A stretch of DNA of 64,000 nt. Source: Weimeria sp002480925. GTDB taxonomy: Bacteria > Bacillota > Clostridia > Lachnospirales > Lachnospiraceae. Both the position numbers and the translations under genes were made by a program. Positions 34,732-43,697 of the stretch are shown here, piece after piece. The stretch's first letter is position 1; the number at the start of each line of letters is the position of its first letter. The notes below the pieces were generated by a model that did not search any database, was not told where the DNA came from, and was given only the letters and a program-made list of their open reading frames with translations. The stretch covers positions 124,001-188,000 of the forward strand of contig NZ_JBQHVU010000002.1 in the NCBI RefSeq assembly GCF_052064335.1. Reading direction: 5' to 3'.

Positions 34732-35444
34732 TCCTGATCACCTCGATTGGGATCTGGTACAGGAAAGAGCCAGGCTGCAAGAGCACTGGCTGCTATCGTG
34801 CAGATTATTATGCGAAAGCCTGCAGAGACACTATTAAGCACTGGCAGGTAATAAAAGGCTGCCGAAAGGGCCGCGCCGATGATGACTGCGAAGGTGACGT
34901 TTCGTCTGACTCTGGCCACCGGCATGACTATAGCTACAAACATTCCGTAAAGGGCAATTCCCAGAGCGCTTGATACAGAGACTGGGAGAAGGCCGTTAGC
35001 TATAGCGCCAAAAAGTGTACCGGATGCCCAGCTGATCACAGGGAAGATCTCAAGCCCTGCCATATAGGAGGGTGAGACCCGCTCGGGCTTCACCGAGGAA
35101 ACAGCGAATATCTCGTCGGTATTGGCGAAGGCGATAAGCATCCTCTTAGGCGTAGTGGCGCCACTGTCTAGACGCTGTGAAAGAGACAGGGACATAAGTG
35201 CGTATCTTAGGTTTATCACTAGCTGGGTCAGAATCATCTCTATATAAGAGCTCTGAGCGACTATAAGATTAAGTCCGGCAAACTGTCCGGCACTGGTCAC
35301 ATTGGTAAGTGACATCAGGGTAGCTGTGAGCGGAGAGATCCCGGCTCTTGCCGCAGCTATCCCAAAGGTGAAGCTAACTGAGAAATAACCGACTACTATT
35401 GCAATCGAATCCTTTGCTCCATTTATAAAATCTTTTCTGTCCAT
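34728..35444 (-). CDS. azlC: Branched-chain amino acid exporter large subunit AzlC
   Basis: 238 residues, membrane protein of the AzlC family. It has the family opening GAKDSIAIVVGYFSVSFTFGIAA, then LTNVTSAGQFAGLN, LVINLRYALMSLSLSQRL, and the end region GFRIIICTIAASALAAWLFP. It exports branched-chain amino acids together with AzlD. No Lrp-type regulator is encoded next to it. 24 bp after the MATE gene on the same strand, so the three could be co-transcribed. Confidence 0.9.
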   Translation of the reverse strand: MDRKDFINGAKDSIAIVVGYFSVSFTFGIAAARAGISPLTATLMSLTNVTSAGQFAGLNLIVAQSSYIEMILTQLVINLRYALMSLSLSQRLDSGATTPKRMLIAFANTDEIFAVSSVKPERVSPSYMAGLEIFPVISWASGTLFGAIANGLLPVSVSSALGIALYGMFVAIVMPVARVRRNVTFAVIIGAALSAAFYYLPVLNSVSAGFRIIICTIAASALAAWLFPVPDPNRGDQE

Positions 35445-35468
35445 GTCTGATATTTTACTATCACAGGC

Positions 35469-36815
35469 TCATCGCGTCAAATTCTTTCTGACATCGCCTA
35501 TTACATACCTGTAGGCAATCGCATCAAAAAGCCCTGTGACTATCCAGGCCGCCGGATCACCGGCAACTGCCAGCAGATAGGAGGAGAAGTGTATTGAAAG
35601 TACAGCCGTTACAAGCCTGGAGCCAAGCTCTAAGACTCCGCCCATCATAGGGAGGAAGCCGTAGCCTAAGCCCTGCATCATATCCCTGTAGATAAAGAGT
35701 ATACCAAGAGGCATATAGAAGATGATAGAGAGATAGGTGTATGGCTTTGCCCATGGAAGTATCGAGCTCATCCTCACATTGGAGCCAAGGAAGAGAGGAA
35801 TGGCCGGGCGCAGGAGGACAAGAGCTAGACCAGCTCCTGCAAGAGAGGCGATAATAGATATCTTAAGCGCCACATGTGAGCCCTGGTTTACCCTGTCTAT
35901 ATCGCCTTTTCCGTAGTTCTGCCCTGTATAGGTAGCCATGGACTGACCGAGGGAGGGAAAGGCCTGAGTCAGAAGGTTTCCTATCTTGGACGATGCATTG
36001 AAGCCTGCTATTGCATTTGAGCCGAAGCGGTTTATGGCTGACTGCATGATCATAGTGCCGGATGCTGTGATAGCGAACTGTACAGCCATTGGAAGACCGA
36101 CTCCAAGCTGCTTTCTTACATATGAGGAGGTAAGCCTCCATTCGTTTCTTTTCGGGACGAGCATCTTTACCCTTACTGCTATGTAGATTATGCTTAGGAT
36201 CGCAGATATCACCTGCGAGGCGATCGTTGCTATGGCAGCTCCCTTTACTCCCATATCGAAGCCTATGATAAGGAGCAGGTCAAGGAATATATTAAGGATA
36301 GCCGAAAGGACCAGAAAGAAGAGGGGAGCCCTTGAATTCCCCACTGCCCTAAGCAGGGAGGAGAAGAGGTTGTAGAAGCAGACTGCTCCTGTACCTCCTG
36401 TAATAATGATGATGTAGTCATAGGCATATCCGAATATATCCTCGGGCGTGTTCATAAGACCAAGCAGGGCCTTCATGGATACAAGAGATATGGCGGTCAT
36501 GACCACGGATACTATGACAGTGAGTATGATCGCATTTGCAACTGACCTTCGTATGCCCTCCTCATCCTTTGCGCCAAAGCGCTGGGAGGTGAGGACCGTA
36601 AAGCCTGTAGTAAGCCCTGTCGCAAACCCAAGTATCAGAAACATAATGGTCCCTGTGCTGCCTACTGCGGCAAAGGCCTTTGTTCCGACGTATCTTCCTA
36701 CTATGATAGAGTCGACCATATTATAGAACTGCTGGAACATATTCCCTATGAATATAGGAAGAAAGAACTTGAGGATAATGGGCATGGGACGCCCCTGTGT
36801 CATATCGAGCTGCAT
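35469..36815 (-). CDS. MATE family efflux transporter
   Basis: 448 residues, usual MATE length with about twelve hydrophobic segments in two similar halves. Opening LKFFLPIFIGNMFQQFYNMVDSIIVGRYVG-type region (core FQQFYNMVDSIIVGRYVG) and VLTSQRFGAKDEEGIRR near 76 are diagnostic; the second half has YTGQNYGKGDIDRV near 293. It probably exports cationic compounds or drugs by ion antiport; substrate unknown. SD CGGAGG lies 10 bp before ATG 36815. Confidence 0.92.
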   Translation of the reverse strand: MQLDMTQGRPMPIILKFFLPIFIGNMFQQFYNMVDSIIVGRYVGTKAFAAVGSTGTIMFLILGFATGLTTGFTVLTSQRFGAKDEEGIRRSVANAIILTVIVSVVMTAISLVSMKALLGLMNTPEDIFGYAYDYIIIITGGTGAVCFYNLFSSLLRAVGNSRAPLFFLVLSAILNIFLDLLLIIGFDMGVKGAAIATIASQVISAILSIIYIAVRVKMLVPKRNEWRLTSSYVRKQLGVGLPMAVQFAITASGTMIMQSAINRFGSNAIAGFNASSKIGNLLTQAFPSLGQSMATYTGQNYGKGDIDRVNQGSHVALKISIIASLAGAGLALVLLRPAIPLFLGSNVRMSSILPWAKPYTYLSIIFYMPLGILFIYRDMMQGLGYGFLPMMGGVLELGSRLVTAVLSIHFSSYLLAVAGDPAAWIVTGLFDAIAYRYVIGDVRKNLTR

Positions 36816-36941
36816 AATTTATAACCTCCGAAATAGCGTTGGATTCTATTCTACACCGACAAATGCAAAAATCAATACATATTTTATTAAGAATGTGTTA
36901 AAATACAGAGAGGTAATAAAGTTAATGCTGAGGCTTTTTTA

Positions 36942-38015
36942 ATGAAAAAAACAGCGATATGTATCTGTAATTATAATAAGAAGGAAATGGTCATAAGCTG
37001 CCTTAAGGCTGTGAGCGAGCAGAAGGAGAAGGACATCGACATATATATCTGCGACAATGCTTCTACGGATGGCTCAGCAGAGGCAATCTCTGACTTTATA
37101 AGAGAGCATGGGGAGTATGATATCACTCTACTTGCCAATAAAGAAAATCTTGGCGGAGCCGGAGGCTTTAACAGGGCGCTTGGTGCAGCGCTGGACTCAG
37201 AAGAGGCCTACAGCTATCTTATGTGCGTGGACAATGACTGTCTTCTTGATGAGGGCTGTGTCGGGGCGCTTGAGGATTATCTGGACAGGGATCCGTCATC
37301 GGGAATGGCAGCGGCTAAGATATATTTCCTTGACAATCCTTCGATCATTCAATGCTTCGGGCTAGACATTAGTTATGAGCTGTGCGGGACCATTTCCCCT
37401 TATTTCGGAAAGCCTGAGGACGGGAGCGGTCCGGATGTCATTTATTCTGATGCTGCTCCTGCCTGTGCCCTTATGGTTCGTTCTGATCTGATCAGACAGA
37501 TAGGTCTGCTTCCCGAGGAAAACTATATTTACTGGGATGATACGACATGGTGCTACAGGGCAAGATGTGCGGGCTATCGGATAGCAAATGTAGGAGCAGC
37601 CATGGCCCTGCACGGAATGGGGCAGAGGGCTGAGATAAGGAATACCTTTGGCACCTACTATTCCTGGCGTAACCAGATCAGATACTTCATGCTGACATCT
37701 CCGCAGGATAAGCTGTATGACGTAGCCATAAGGCTTTTGACAGACGTATATCTGGAGGTCACGGCTGACTATGAGTGCCACAGGGCCAAAAGAGCTGCTG
37801 CTGTAATGGCTGCTCTTGATGATGCGCTTCACGGCATCACCGGTAAGGCCAGAGAGGGTATCATCTGCGATATACCGGGGTCTGATCACGATGTCGTTTA
37901 TGAAAGCGTTGACTCTCTTCCTGATAAGTACAGGGCTGGCGCAGAGATCTTTATATACAGCCACTATGAGCTCTTCATAAACGCCTGTGACAGACTGAGG
38001 AAGGAAACAGAATAA
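36942..38015 (+). CDS. Glycosyltransferase family 2
   Basis: 357 residues. GT-A fold: AICICNYNKKEMVISCLKAV (donor-site start), ICDNASTDGSAEAI (about 39), NKENLGGAGGFNRALGAA (about 66), and the metal-binding CVDNDCLLDEGC (about 95), a variant DxD. A later W-DDTTWCYRARCAGYRI segment (about 198) resembles GlfT2/rhamnosyltransferase-like enzymes. Cytoplasmic; sugar and acceptor unknown, probably a surface polysaccharide. It stands alone with no other glycan genes beside it. Confidence 0.85.
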   Translation: MKKTAICICNYNKKEMVISCLKAVSEQKEKDIDIYICDNASTDGSAEAISDFIREHGEYDITLLANKENLGGAGGFNRALGAALDSEEAYSYLMCVDNDCLLDEGCVGALEDYLDRDPSSGMAAAKIYFLDNPSIIQCFGLDISYELCGTISPYFGKPEDGSGPDVIYSDAAPACALMVRSDLIRQIGLLPEENYIYWDDTTWCYRARCAGYRIANVGAAMALHGMGQRAEIRNTFGTYYSWRNQIRYFMLTSPQDKLYDVAIRLLTDVYLEVTADYECHRAKRAAAVMAALDDALHGITGKAREGIICDIPGSDHDVVYESVDSLPDKYRAGAEIFIYSHYELFINACDRLRKETE

Positions 38016-38099
38016 GACCTTATCGGACTTGCACCGGGACCGATACATGAGTATAATTATATATAGTTCAGGGGTTTCTGAAATATGGAAGGAGGAGTT

Positions 38100-39164
38100 A
38101 TGCCTGACAAGAAAAAGGAAGGTCTGCTTTATAGCGAGCCTGATACAGGAAAGGTCAACTTTGTCGTAAACACGAGCATTTTGTGCATCCATATCACGTT
38201 GATGGTGCTTTATATTCTGGCCTGCTCGAAGGTTATGTTTCTTGTAAATATCGGAAGCATAATCTTTTATCTGCTGGGATACTATTTTATCAAGAAGGGT
38301 AAGTCGATAGTATTCTTCACGCTGATGTTTTTTGAGATAGCTGTCCATTTATGTCTTGCCAGCTATTTCATCGGATATCTTGCAGGATTTTCTGCCTGGT
38401 GCTTTGCGCTTTCGGCACTTTTTGTCTATCCGCAGTTTTCGGATCCGTCAAGGAGACCAAAGAAGCTTAAAGTGGCATTTCCGATCCTTTCAGTCATTAT
38501 TTTCTTCGCTGAATATGCTGCTCATATTAATGGATATATTCCTGATTCAGCCGTAAGCAGGCCGATGAGGTATGTTTTCTACGGAGTCAATACTGTATCG
38601 GTATTCTTTGCTATTATATTCTTTACCTATTTCTTTGCGACCAGCATAATAAGGTCAAGGAACAGGATGGATTATCAGATGAACCATGATATGCTTACCG
38701 GACTTAAGAATCGCTATTCACTCCATAAGATAACAGATGAGGCATCAGCCAGGACCAATCATACCGGAGAGCCATTCTCTATTGCTATGGCAGACATTGA
38801 CAATTTCAAGAATATCAACGATAATTACGGTTATGCATGCGGGGATCTTGTGATCTATAAGGTCGCCTCGATCATAAAGGAGATGACTGATGATGAGGAA
38901 TTCTTTGCCGGAAGATACGGCGGAGAGAAGTTTCTTTTCATATATACCAAGGAGCCTTCATCGGACGCTATGCGATACAAGATGGAGAAGTTCCGTGACG
39001 GAGTGGAGAAGGCTGTGATCACCTCAGCAGGCAGGCAGGTGCGTTTTACGGTTTCTGTCGGCGTAGCCAAGTTCCATAAGGGGGATGACTATGATCTGGT
39101 CTTGAAGCAGGCTCATGACAATCTCTATAAGGCCAAGCGGGAGGGTAAGAACAGGATAATCTGA
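38100..39164 (+). CDS. Membrane-bound GGDEF protein (putative diguanylate cyclase)
   Basis: 354 residues from ATG 38100 (GGAGGAG 4 bp upstream); an upstream in-frame ATG at 38085 contains that SD. Six hydrophobic segments fill about residues 20-190. A GGDEF domain follows (about 200-350): NHDMLTGLKNRYSLH, ADIDNFKNINDNYGYACGD and GRYGGEKFLFIY. The active site reads GGEKF rather than GGEEF, so the general acid is changed and activity is uncertain. The 15 bp after its stop lead to the phosphofructokinase gene. Confidence 0.87.
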   Translation: MPDKKKEGLLYSEPDTGKVNFVVNTSILCIHITLMVLYILACSKVMFLVNIGSIIFYLLGYYFIKKGKSIVFFTLMFFEIAVHLCLASYFIGYLAGFSAWCFALSALFVYPQFSDPSRRPKKLKVAFPILSVIIFFAEYAAHINGYIPDSAVSRPMRYVFYGVNTVSVFFAIIFFTYFFATSIIRSRNRMDYQMNHDMLTGLKNRYSLHKITDEASARTNHTGEPFSIAMADIDNFKNINDNYGYACGDLVIYKVASIIKEMTDDEEFFAGRYGGEKFLFIYTKEPSSDAMRYKMEKFRDGVEKAVITSAGRQVRFTVSVGVAKFHKGDDYDLVLKQAHDNLYKAKREGKNRII

Positions 39165-39179
39165 AAAAAGGAGCATTAA

Positions 39180-40415
39180 GTGAAGAACTGTATCATAATC
39201 CAGTCAGGCGGTCCGACGTCTGCGATCAACTCCTCTCTTGCAGGAGTGGTAAAGGGCGCAATCGAGGCTGGATATAGCCATGTCTATGGAGCTGTAAATG
39301 GAATTGTCGGTGTGCTTTCACAGAATGTGATAGATATCACTGAGATAGCAAAAAAGGATGATAACTTCCAAAGAAGGCTGTCCCATACGCCAGCCATGTA
39401 TCTTGGATCATGCAGGATGAGGATGCCTGATCCGAAGATGGAGCCGGCTATCTATGACGCCCTGTATGCATTTTTTAAAAGTCTTGATATCACTGCCTTC
39501 TTCGGTATAGGTGGCAATGACTCAATGGATACGATAGCCAAGTTGTCTGCATATTTTGGCAGCAAAAATGCCGGTATCAGCGTTATAGGCATCCCAAAGA
39601 CCATAGACAATGATCTGCTTGCTACAGACCATACTCCGGGCTTCGGCTCAGCTGCCAAGTATGTGGCCACAACTGTCAGGGAGATGGCCTATGACACCAT
39701 GATCTATCCGGTGAAGAGCATTACCATAGTAGAGATCATGGGCAGGGATTCAGGCTGGCTTACAGCTGCCTCGGCTCTTGCCAGAGGAAACGGAGTCGAT
39801 GCTCCCCAGCTTATCTATCTGCCAGAGGTCCCCTTCTCGGTGGAGCAGTGCATTGCTGATACCAGAAGTCTTCTGAAGCATCGCAATTCTGTTCTGATAG
39901 CGGTTTCAGAGGGCATAAGGGATAGCTCAGGAGAATACATAGCCTCTGCCGATGCCAAGGAGGACAAGTTCGGTCACAAGATGCTCTCGGGCACAGGAAA
40001 GGCAATAGAACATATACTAAGCAATGCCTTAGGGACCAAGATCCGTAGCGTCGAGCTCAATATTCCTGAGAGGTGCGGCATTCACTTAGCCTCAAAGACA
40101 GACCTTGATGAGGCTTATAAGATGGGCCAGGTCGCTGTGGGACTTGCGGACAAGGGACAGAGCGGACGAATGGTAGTAATAGAAAGAGCAGATGCAAGCG
40201 ACTACAAGCCAGTATATTCATCTGTTCCGGTCCAAGAGGTCGCAAACGGAGTCAGGATGGTTCCGAGGGACTATATAAGCGAAAGCGGCAACGATGTAAC
40301 AGAAAAGATGACAGACTATCTGTCTCCTCTCATCCAGGGAGAGGTGGAGATCGAGTACAGGGACGGTCTTCCGGATTTCCTTCCTATAGACCATCTGATG
40401 GATACTACAAGGTAA
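39180..40415 (+). CDS. 6-phosphofructokinase, PPi-dependent type
   Basis: 411 residues starting with GTG 39180, preceded by AAAGGAGCATTAA. It phosphorylates fructose 6-phosphate. PFK motifs: QSGGPTSAINSSLAG near the start, FGIGGNDSMDT (about 103) and IPKTIDNDLLATDHTPGFGSA (only its core PKTIDNDL need be seen, about 138), plus MGRDSGWL (about 184). The Asp in GGNDS and the Lys in PKTIDND are the features that mark PPi-using enzymes, which have GGDD and PKTIDND; GGND is a small variation. PPi-PFK is reversible and common in Clostridia. Confidence 0.88.
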   Translation: MKNCIIIQSGGPTSAINSSLAGVVKGAIEAGYSHVYGAVNGIVGVLSQNVIDITEIAKKDDNFQRRLSHTPAMYLGSCRMRMPDPKMEPAIYDALYAFFKSLDITAFFGIGGNDSMDTIAKLSAYFGSKNAGISVIGIPKTIDNDLLATDHTPGFGSAAKYVATTVREMAYDTMIYPVKSITIVEIMGRDSGWLTAASALARGNGVDAPQLIYLPEVPFSVEQCIADTRSLLKHRNSVLIAVSEGIRDSSGEYIASADAKEDKFGHKMLSGTGKAIEHILSNALGTKIRSVELNIPERCGIHLASKTDLDEAYKMGQVAVGLADKGQSGRMVVIERADASDYKPVYSSVPVQEVANGVRMVPRDYISESGNDVTEKMTDYLSPLIQGEVEIEYRDGLPDFLPIDHLMDTTR

Positions 40416-40475
40416 GAGTATATTCTCTTCCTTTTTGGAAAAAGCAATAGATTATTTAGAAACAGGAGTTATTAA

Positions 40476-41963
40476 ATGAACGTAGAATACGTAAGCACCA
40501 GAGACAACAGTGACAGGGTAAGCGCGTCAGAGGCTATCCTAAGAGGCCTTGCTTTGGACGGAGGACTTTATGTGCCTACATCTATCCCAAAGCTTTCACG
40601 CTCGCTTACAGAGCTTGCTAGTATGGATTACAAGCAGGTTGCCTTCGAGGTCATGAAACTCATGCTTTCAGATTTCACTGATGATGAGCTTAAGAGCTGT
40701 ATAGACGGCGCATATGACAGCAAGTTTGACACAGAGCAGATAGCACCACTTTCATACGCCGATGGTGCCTACTATCTTGAGCTTTACCACGGAAAGACGA
40801 TAGCGTTCAAGGATATGGCTCTTTCTATCCTTCCTTATCTTATGACTACTGCTGCAAGGAAGAACAATATCACGAACGAAATAGTCATTCTTACAGCTAC
40901 CTCAGGAGATACCGGAAAGGCTGCTCTCGCCGGCTTTGCTGATGTCCCGGGGACAAGGATCATAGTCTTCTTTCCTAAGGACGGGGTTTCCGACATCCAG
41001 AAGAGACAGATGGTTACCCAGAAGGGTGACAATACATTCGTTGTAGGGATCAATGGTAATTTTGACCAGGCCCAGACAGGTGTAAAGAAGATGTTCGGGG
41101 ATGCTTCTCTTAAGGCAGAGCTTGATAAGGCCGGCTACCAGTTCTCGTCTGCAAATTCCATCAATATAGGAAGACTTGTTCCTCAGATAGTTTACTATGT
41201 ATACGCTTACACCCGCCTTGTAAAGGAAGGGAAGATAAGCGCAGGCGATAAGATAAATGTCACTGTCCCTACAGGAAACTTTGGGAATATACTTGCCTGC
41301 TACTATGCAAAGCAGATGGGGCTTCCTGTTGACCGTCTGATCTGTGCATCGAATGAGAACAAGGTTCTTTATGATTTCTTCACGACAGGTACCTATGACA
41401 GGAACAGGGAGTTCCATCTGACCAGTTCTCCATCAATGGATATACTGATCTCATCGAATCTTGAGAGACTTATCTATCGTATAGCTGACTGTGATGACGG
41501 TACTGACAGCGAGCTTATGAGGGAGCTTAGAGAGGACGGGAAATATACGATCACGCCTGCCATGAAGGAGAAGCTTTCCGATTTCTACGGCAATTTCGCA
41601 GACCAGAAGGAGACAGAGCAGGAGATCAGGAGAGTATTCGAGGATACAGGCTATGTCTTAGATCCTCATACTGCAGTTGCAAGCGCTGTCTATCAGAAAT
41701 TCTTATCTGATACAGGAGATGACAAGCCTGTAGTCATCGCATCGACTGCAAGTCCTTATAAGTTTACTCGTACTGTTATGCGCTCTATCGGTCATGATGA
41801 TCCGGACAAGAGCGATATAGAGCTTACCGATGATCTCTCAGCTGTTTCAGGAGTTAAGGTTCCGGAGGCAATTGAGGAGATAAAGACTGCTCCAGTCCGT
41901 CATAAGACCACATGTGAGGTCGACGAGATGCCTTCTGTTGTAAAGGGATTCTTAAAGATCTGA
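40476..41963 (+). CDS. thrC: Threonine synthase
   Basis: 495 residues, PLP fold II, long bacterial form. It turns O-phosphohomoserine into threonine. The start MNVEYVSTRDNSDRVSASEAILRG-type opening (core YVSTRDNSDRVSASEAI), the PLP Lys in LYHGKTIAFKDMALSILP (about 113), TATSGDTGKAALAGF (about 147) and VPTGNFGNILACYYAK (about 268) are diagnostic. SD is AACAGGAGTTATTAA. No thrA/thrB nearby. Confidence 0.95.
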   Translation: MNVEYVSTRDNSDRVSASEAILRGLALDGGLYVPTSIPKLSRSLTELASMDYKQVAFEVMKLMLSDFTDDELKSCIDGAYDSKFDTEQIAPLSYADGAYYLELYHGKTIAFKDMALSILPYLMTTAARKNNITNEIVILTATSGDTGKAALAGFADVPGTRIIVFFPKDGVSDIQKRQMVTQKGDNTFVVGINGNFDQAQTGVKKMFGDASLKAELDKAGYQFSSANSINIGRLVPQIVYYVYAYTRLVKEGKISAGDKINVTVPTGNFGNILACYYAKQMGLPVDRLICASNENKVLYDFFTTGTYDRNREFHLTSSPSMDILISSNLERLIYRIADCDDGTDSELMRELREDGKYTITPAMKEKLSDFYGNFADQKETEQEIRRVFEDTGYVLDPHTAVASAVYQKFLSDTGDDKPVVIASTASPYKFTRTVMRSIGHDDPDKSDIELTDDLSAVSGVKVPEAIEEIKTAPVRHKTTCEVDEMPSVVKGFLKI

Positions 41964-41976
41964 AGTATAATAAAAA

Positions 41977-42010
41977 GCCCCTTCGGATAATTCCGAAGGG
42001 GCCTTTTTAG
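41977..42010. terminator. Bidirectional terminator between thrC and the CheX-like gene
   Basis: GCCCCTTCGGA, loop TAAT, TCCGAAGGGGC flanked by AAAAA on the left and TTTTT on the right, so it works for both convergent genes. Confidence 0.9.
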
Positions 42011-42894
42011 TTGTCTGGACTAAGTATCAGATATACTGTACCGAACGGATATATGACTGGCACCACAAATGCATTTGAGGACAGCTCTACGGACCTGTTT
42101 TCGGTGAACTCAGGAGGAGCCAGCTCAGCCTCCTTTGATGAGGTATTAGACATATTGACTGAGAATAGACCATTGTGAAGATTAAGGAAATCCTCAAGTG
42201 AGGCCTGTACATATTCGTCAAACTCATTAAACTCCATCTGGGCATAGCGGCTGGCGAACTCGATGGCTGCCTCCTTATCCATGTCTATGCCTGAATGGAG
42301 GGGGAGGACTCCTGTAAGCCTCTGGATCACGGCACAGTTGGTGTCATATTCGGAAACGAATGCAGGAGAAAGAGGAGTGAAATCTCCTCCTATGAATCTG
42401 ACCAGATTATTGAATATCAGATTCATATAGGTGACCATCAGATCAGACAGTGTCCTGCCTGATGTGAAGAAGAAATTCCTTACAAGCTCCGTTGTCTGCT
42501 CAGGTATGTCGTCACCTCCGGCAGCCGGATCGATCTGGTTTTCCTTCTGATAGCCAGCCAGAAGGGTCTCTAGCCTTTCGTTGGTAAGCACTCCCATATC
42601 CACGAGATTCTGCCCGAGCAGCAGATAGTCAGGATTCTGGGACTTGAGAAGCTCATTCAGCTGATCGTCGAACAGATAATTCCTTTCAACTGCTATCTCA
42701 CCAAAGTGCTTGTCCTCTCTTGTCTGGAGGAAGCATACCTCATCGACCTCCTTAGCTGTCATGTAGCCCTTGCTCATAGCGATCGTGCCAAGACGAAGGT
42801 GCGAGTCAGACAGATGGGAGATGGCCTCCTTAAGTTCAACAGGAGTGACTGCATTTCTGCTTAACAGGTAGCTTCCAAAAAACTGTGCGTACAT
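42007..42894 (-). CDS. CheX-like protein with four MshEN-like repeats
   Basis: 295 residues. The first 120 residues hold four similar segments of about 30 residues: FFGSYLLSRNAVTPVELKEA, LRLGTIAMSKGYMTAKEVDE, HFGEIAVERNYLFDDQLNEL and LLGQNLVDMGVLTNERLETL. The pattern (G, hydrophobic pair, Gly/Asn turn, Thr/Ser/Asp, Leu, Gln) is that of GspE/MshE N-terminal modules, some of which bind c-di-GMP. The C-terminal part (about 145-295) resembles CheX/CheC-type domains, with the E-D-F-L-N segment near 235 in the place of the ExxN motif. It follows a CheY gene with TAATG overlap, which suggests it acts on, or is controlled by, that CheY. Confidence 0.65.
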   Translation of the reverse strand: MYAQFFGSYLLSRNAVTPVELKEAISHLSDSHLRLGTIAMSKGYMTAKEVDEVCFLQTREDKHFGEIAVERNYLFDDQLNELLKSQNPDYLLLGQNLVDMGVLTNERLETLLAGYQKENQIDPAAGGDDIPEQTTELVRNFFFTSGRTLSDLMVTYMNLIFNNLVRFIGGDFTPLSPAFVSEYDTNCAVIQRLTGVLPLHSGIDMDKEAAIEFASRYAQMEFNEFDEYVQASLEDFLNLHNGLFSVNMSNTSSKEAELAPPEFTENRSVELSSNAFVVPVIYPFGTVYLILSPDN

Positions 42895-43271
42895 TAATTG
42901 TCCCCCAGATACTTCTCTAATATCTGCTTCATAAGGTCGCCTCTTGCAGGCTTCTGGACGAAGTCGAGCGCTCCGGCCTCTATTGCTGCCCGGAGCTGGT
43001 TCTTTGTCCCGACTGATGAAACTATGACTATCTTTGCATCACTGTATTTCTTAGTGAGTTCGATCGTAGCGAGAATCCCGTCGCGCTCAGGCATGACTAT
43101 GTCAAGAAAGGTCAGGTCAGGACGTTCACTGTCGTATTTTTCCATGACCTCTTTCCCATTAGCTGCCTCGATGAAAACAGGTTCCTCCATGTATTCAGAG
43201 ATGACATCCTTGAGCTGCTTTCTTGCCAGGATAGAATCATCTCCAATTAATATCTTCGCATTTTTCTTCAT
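42894..43271 (-). CDS. CheY-like response regulator
   Basis: 125 residues, a single receiver domain without output. Acidic pocket DDS (about 11-13), phosphoacceptor Asp in DLTFLDIVMPERDG (about 56), Ser/Thr in IVSSVG (about 85) and Lys in FVQKPARG (about 107) are intact. No partner histidine kinase is nearby. Translationally coupled to the CheX-like gene, probably its target. Confidence 0.92.
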   Translation of the reverse strand: MKKNAKILIGDDSILARKQLKDVISEYMEEPVFIEAANGKEVMEKYDSERPDLTFLDIVMPERDGILATIELTKKYSDAKIVIVSSVGTKNQLRAAIEAGALDFVQKPARGDLMKQILEKYLGDN

Positions 43272-43313
43272 GACATTGTCCTTCTTATCTGGTAACCTGA
43301 TAGCATTATTATA

Positions 43314-43697
43314 TTACATACTTATGTCAGATGCAAAGTATTTTATCCTGGCATTTTTCATTGAGGCAGAAAAGACAAGCCAGATGATCAGGAAAAAAAC
43401 AAGCATCACGATACCGAAGATGCTCCCGCCCTTTTTCCCGAGAGGAAGCAGACCCAGATCAGCAAGGAAACAGAGCAGGCCGCTAATAAGGCTTCCTGCT
43501 CCGAACAGAAGGGCCCTTGGAAGCATATAGCTTATGTAGCCGGCCTTGTCCTCACATCTTTTCATCATATCCTCGGCAATGAAGGAGGAGGGGATCTCCC
43601 CCTTCTTCTTCATCAGATAGCAGGAATAGAGCAGATAAATGCCTACAACAGCAATGATAAGGTCAAAGATCAGCATTATATTGAAATTCTTCATCAT
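43314..43697 (-). CDS. Small membrane protein of unknown function
   Basis: 127 residues with three hydrophobic segments (about 6-27, 60-84 and 91-112), the last one being IFGIVMLVFFLIIWLVFSA. Between the first two lies a charged loop. I do not recognise a family. Its ATG overlaps the citrate synthase stop by 4 bp, so it is translationally coupled to that gene; what links the two is unknown. Confidence 0.65.
   Translation of the reverse strand: MMKNFNIMLIFDLIIAVVGIYLLYSCYLMKKKGEIPSSFIAEDMMKRCEDKAGYISYMLPRALLFGAGSLISGLLCFLADLGLLPLGKKGGSIFGIVMLVFFLIIWLVFSASMKNARIKYFASDISM

Noticed and set aside
40902..41417. Antisense ORF of 171 residues within thrC
   Set aside because: Shadow of the conserved thrC frame; no start signal and no family resemblance.
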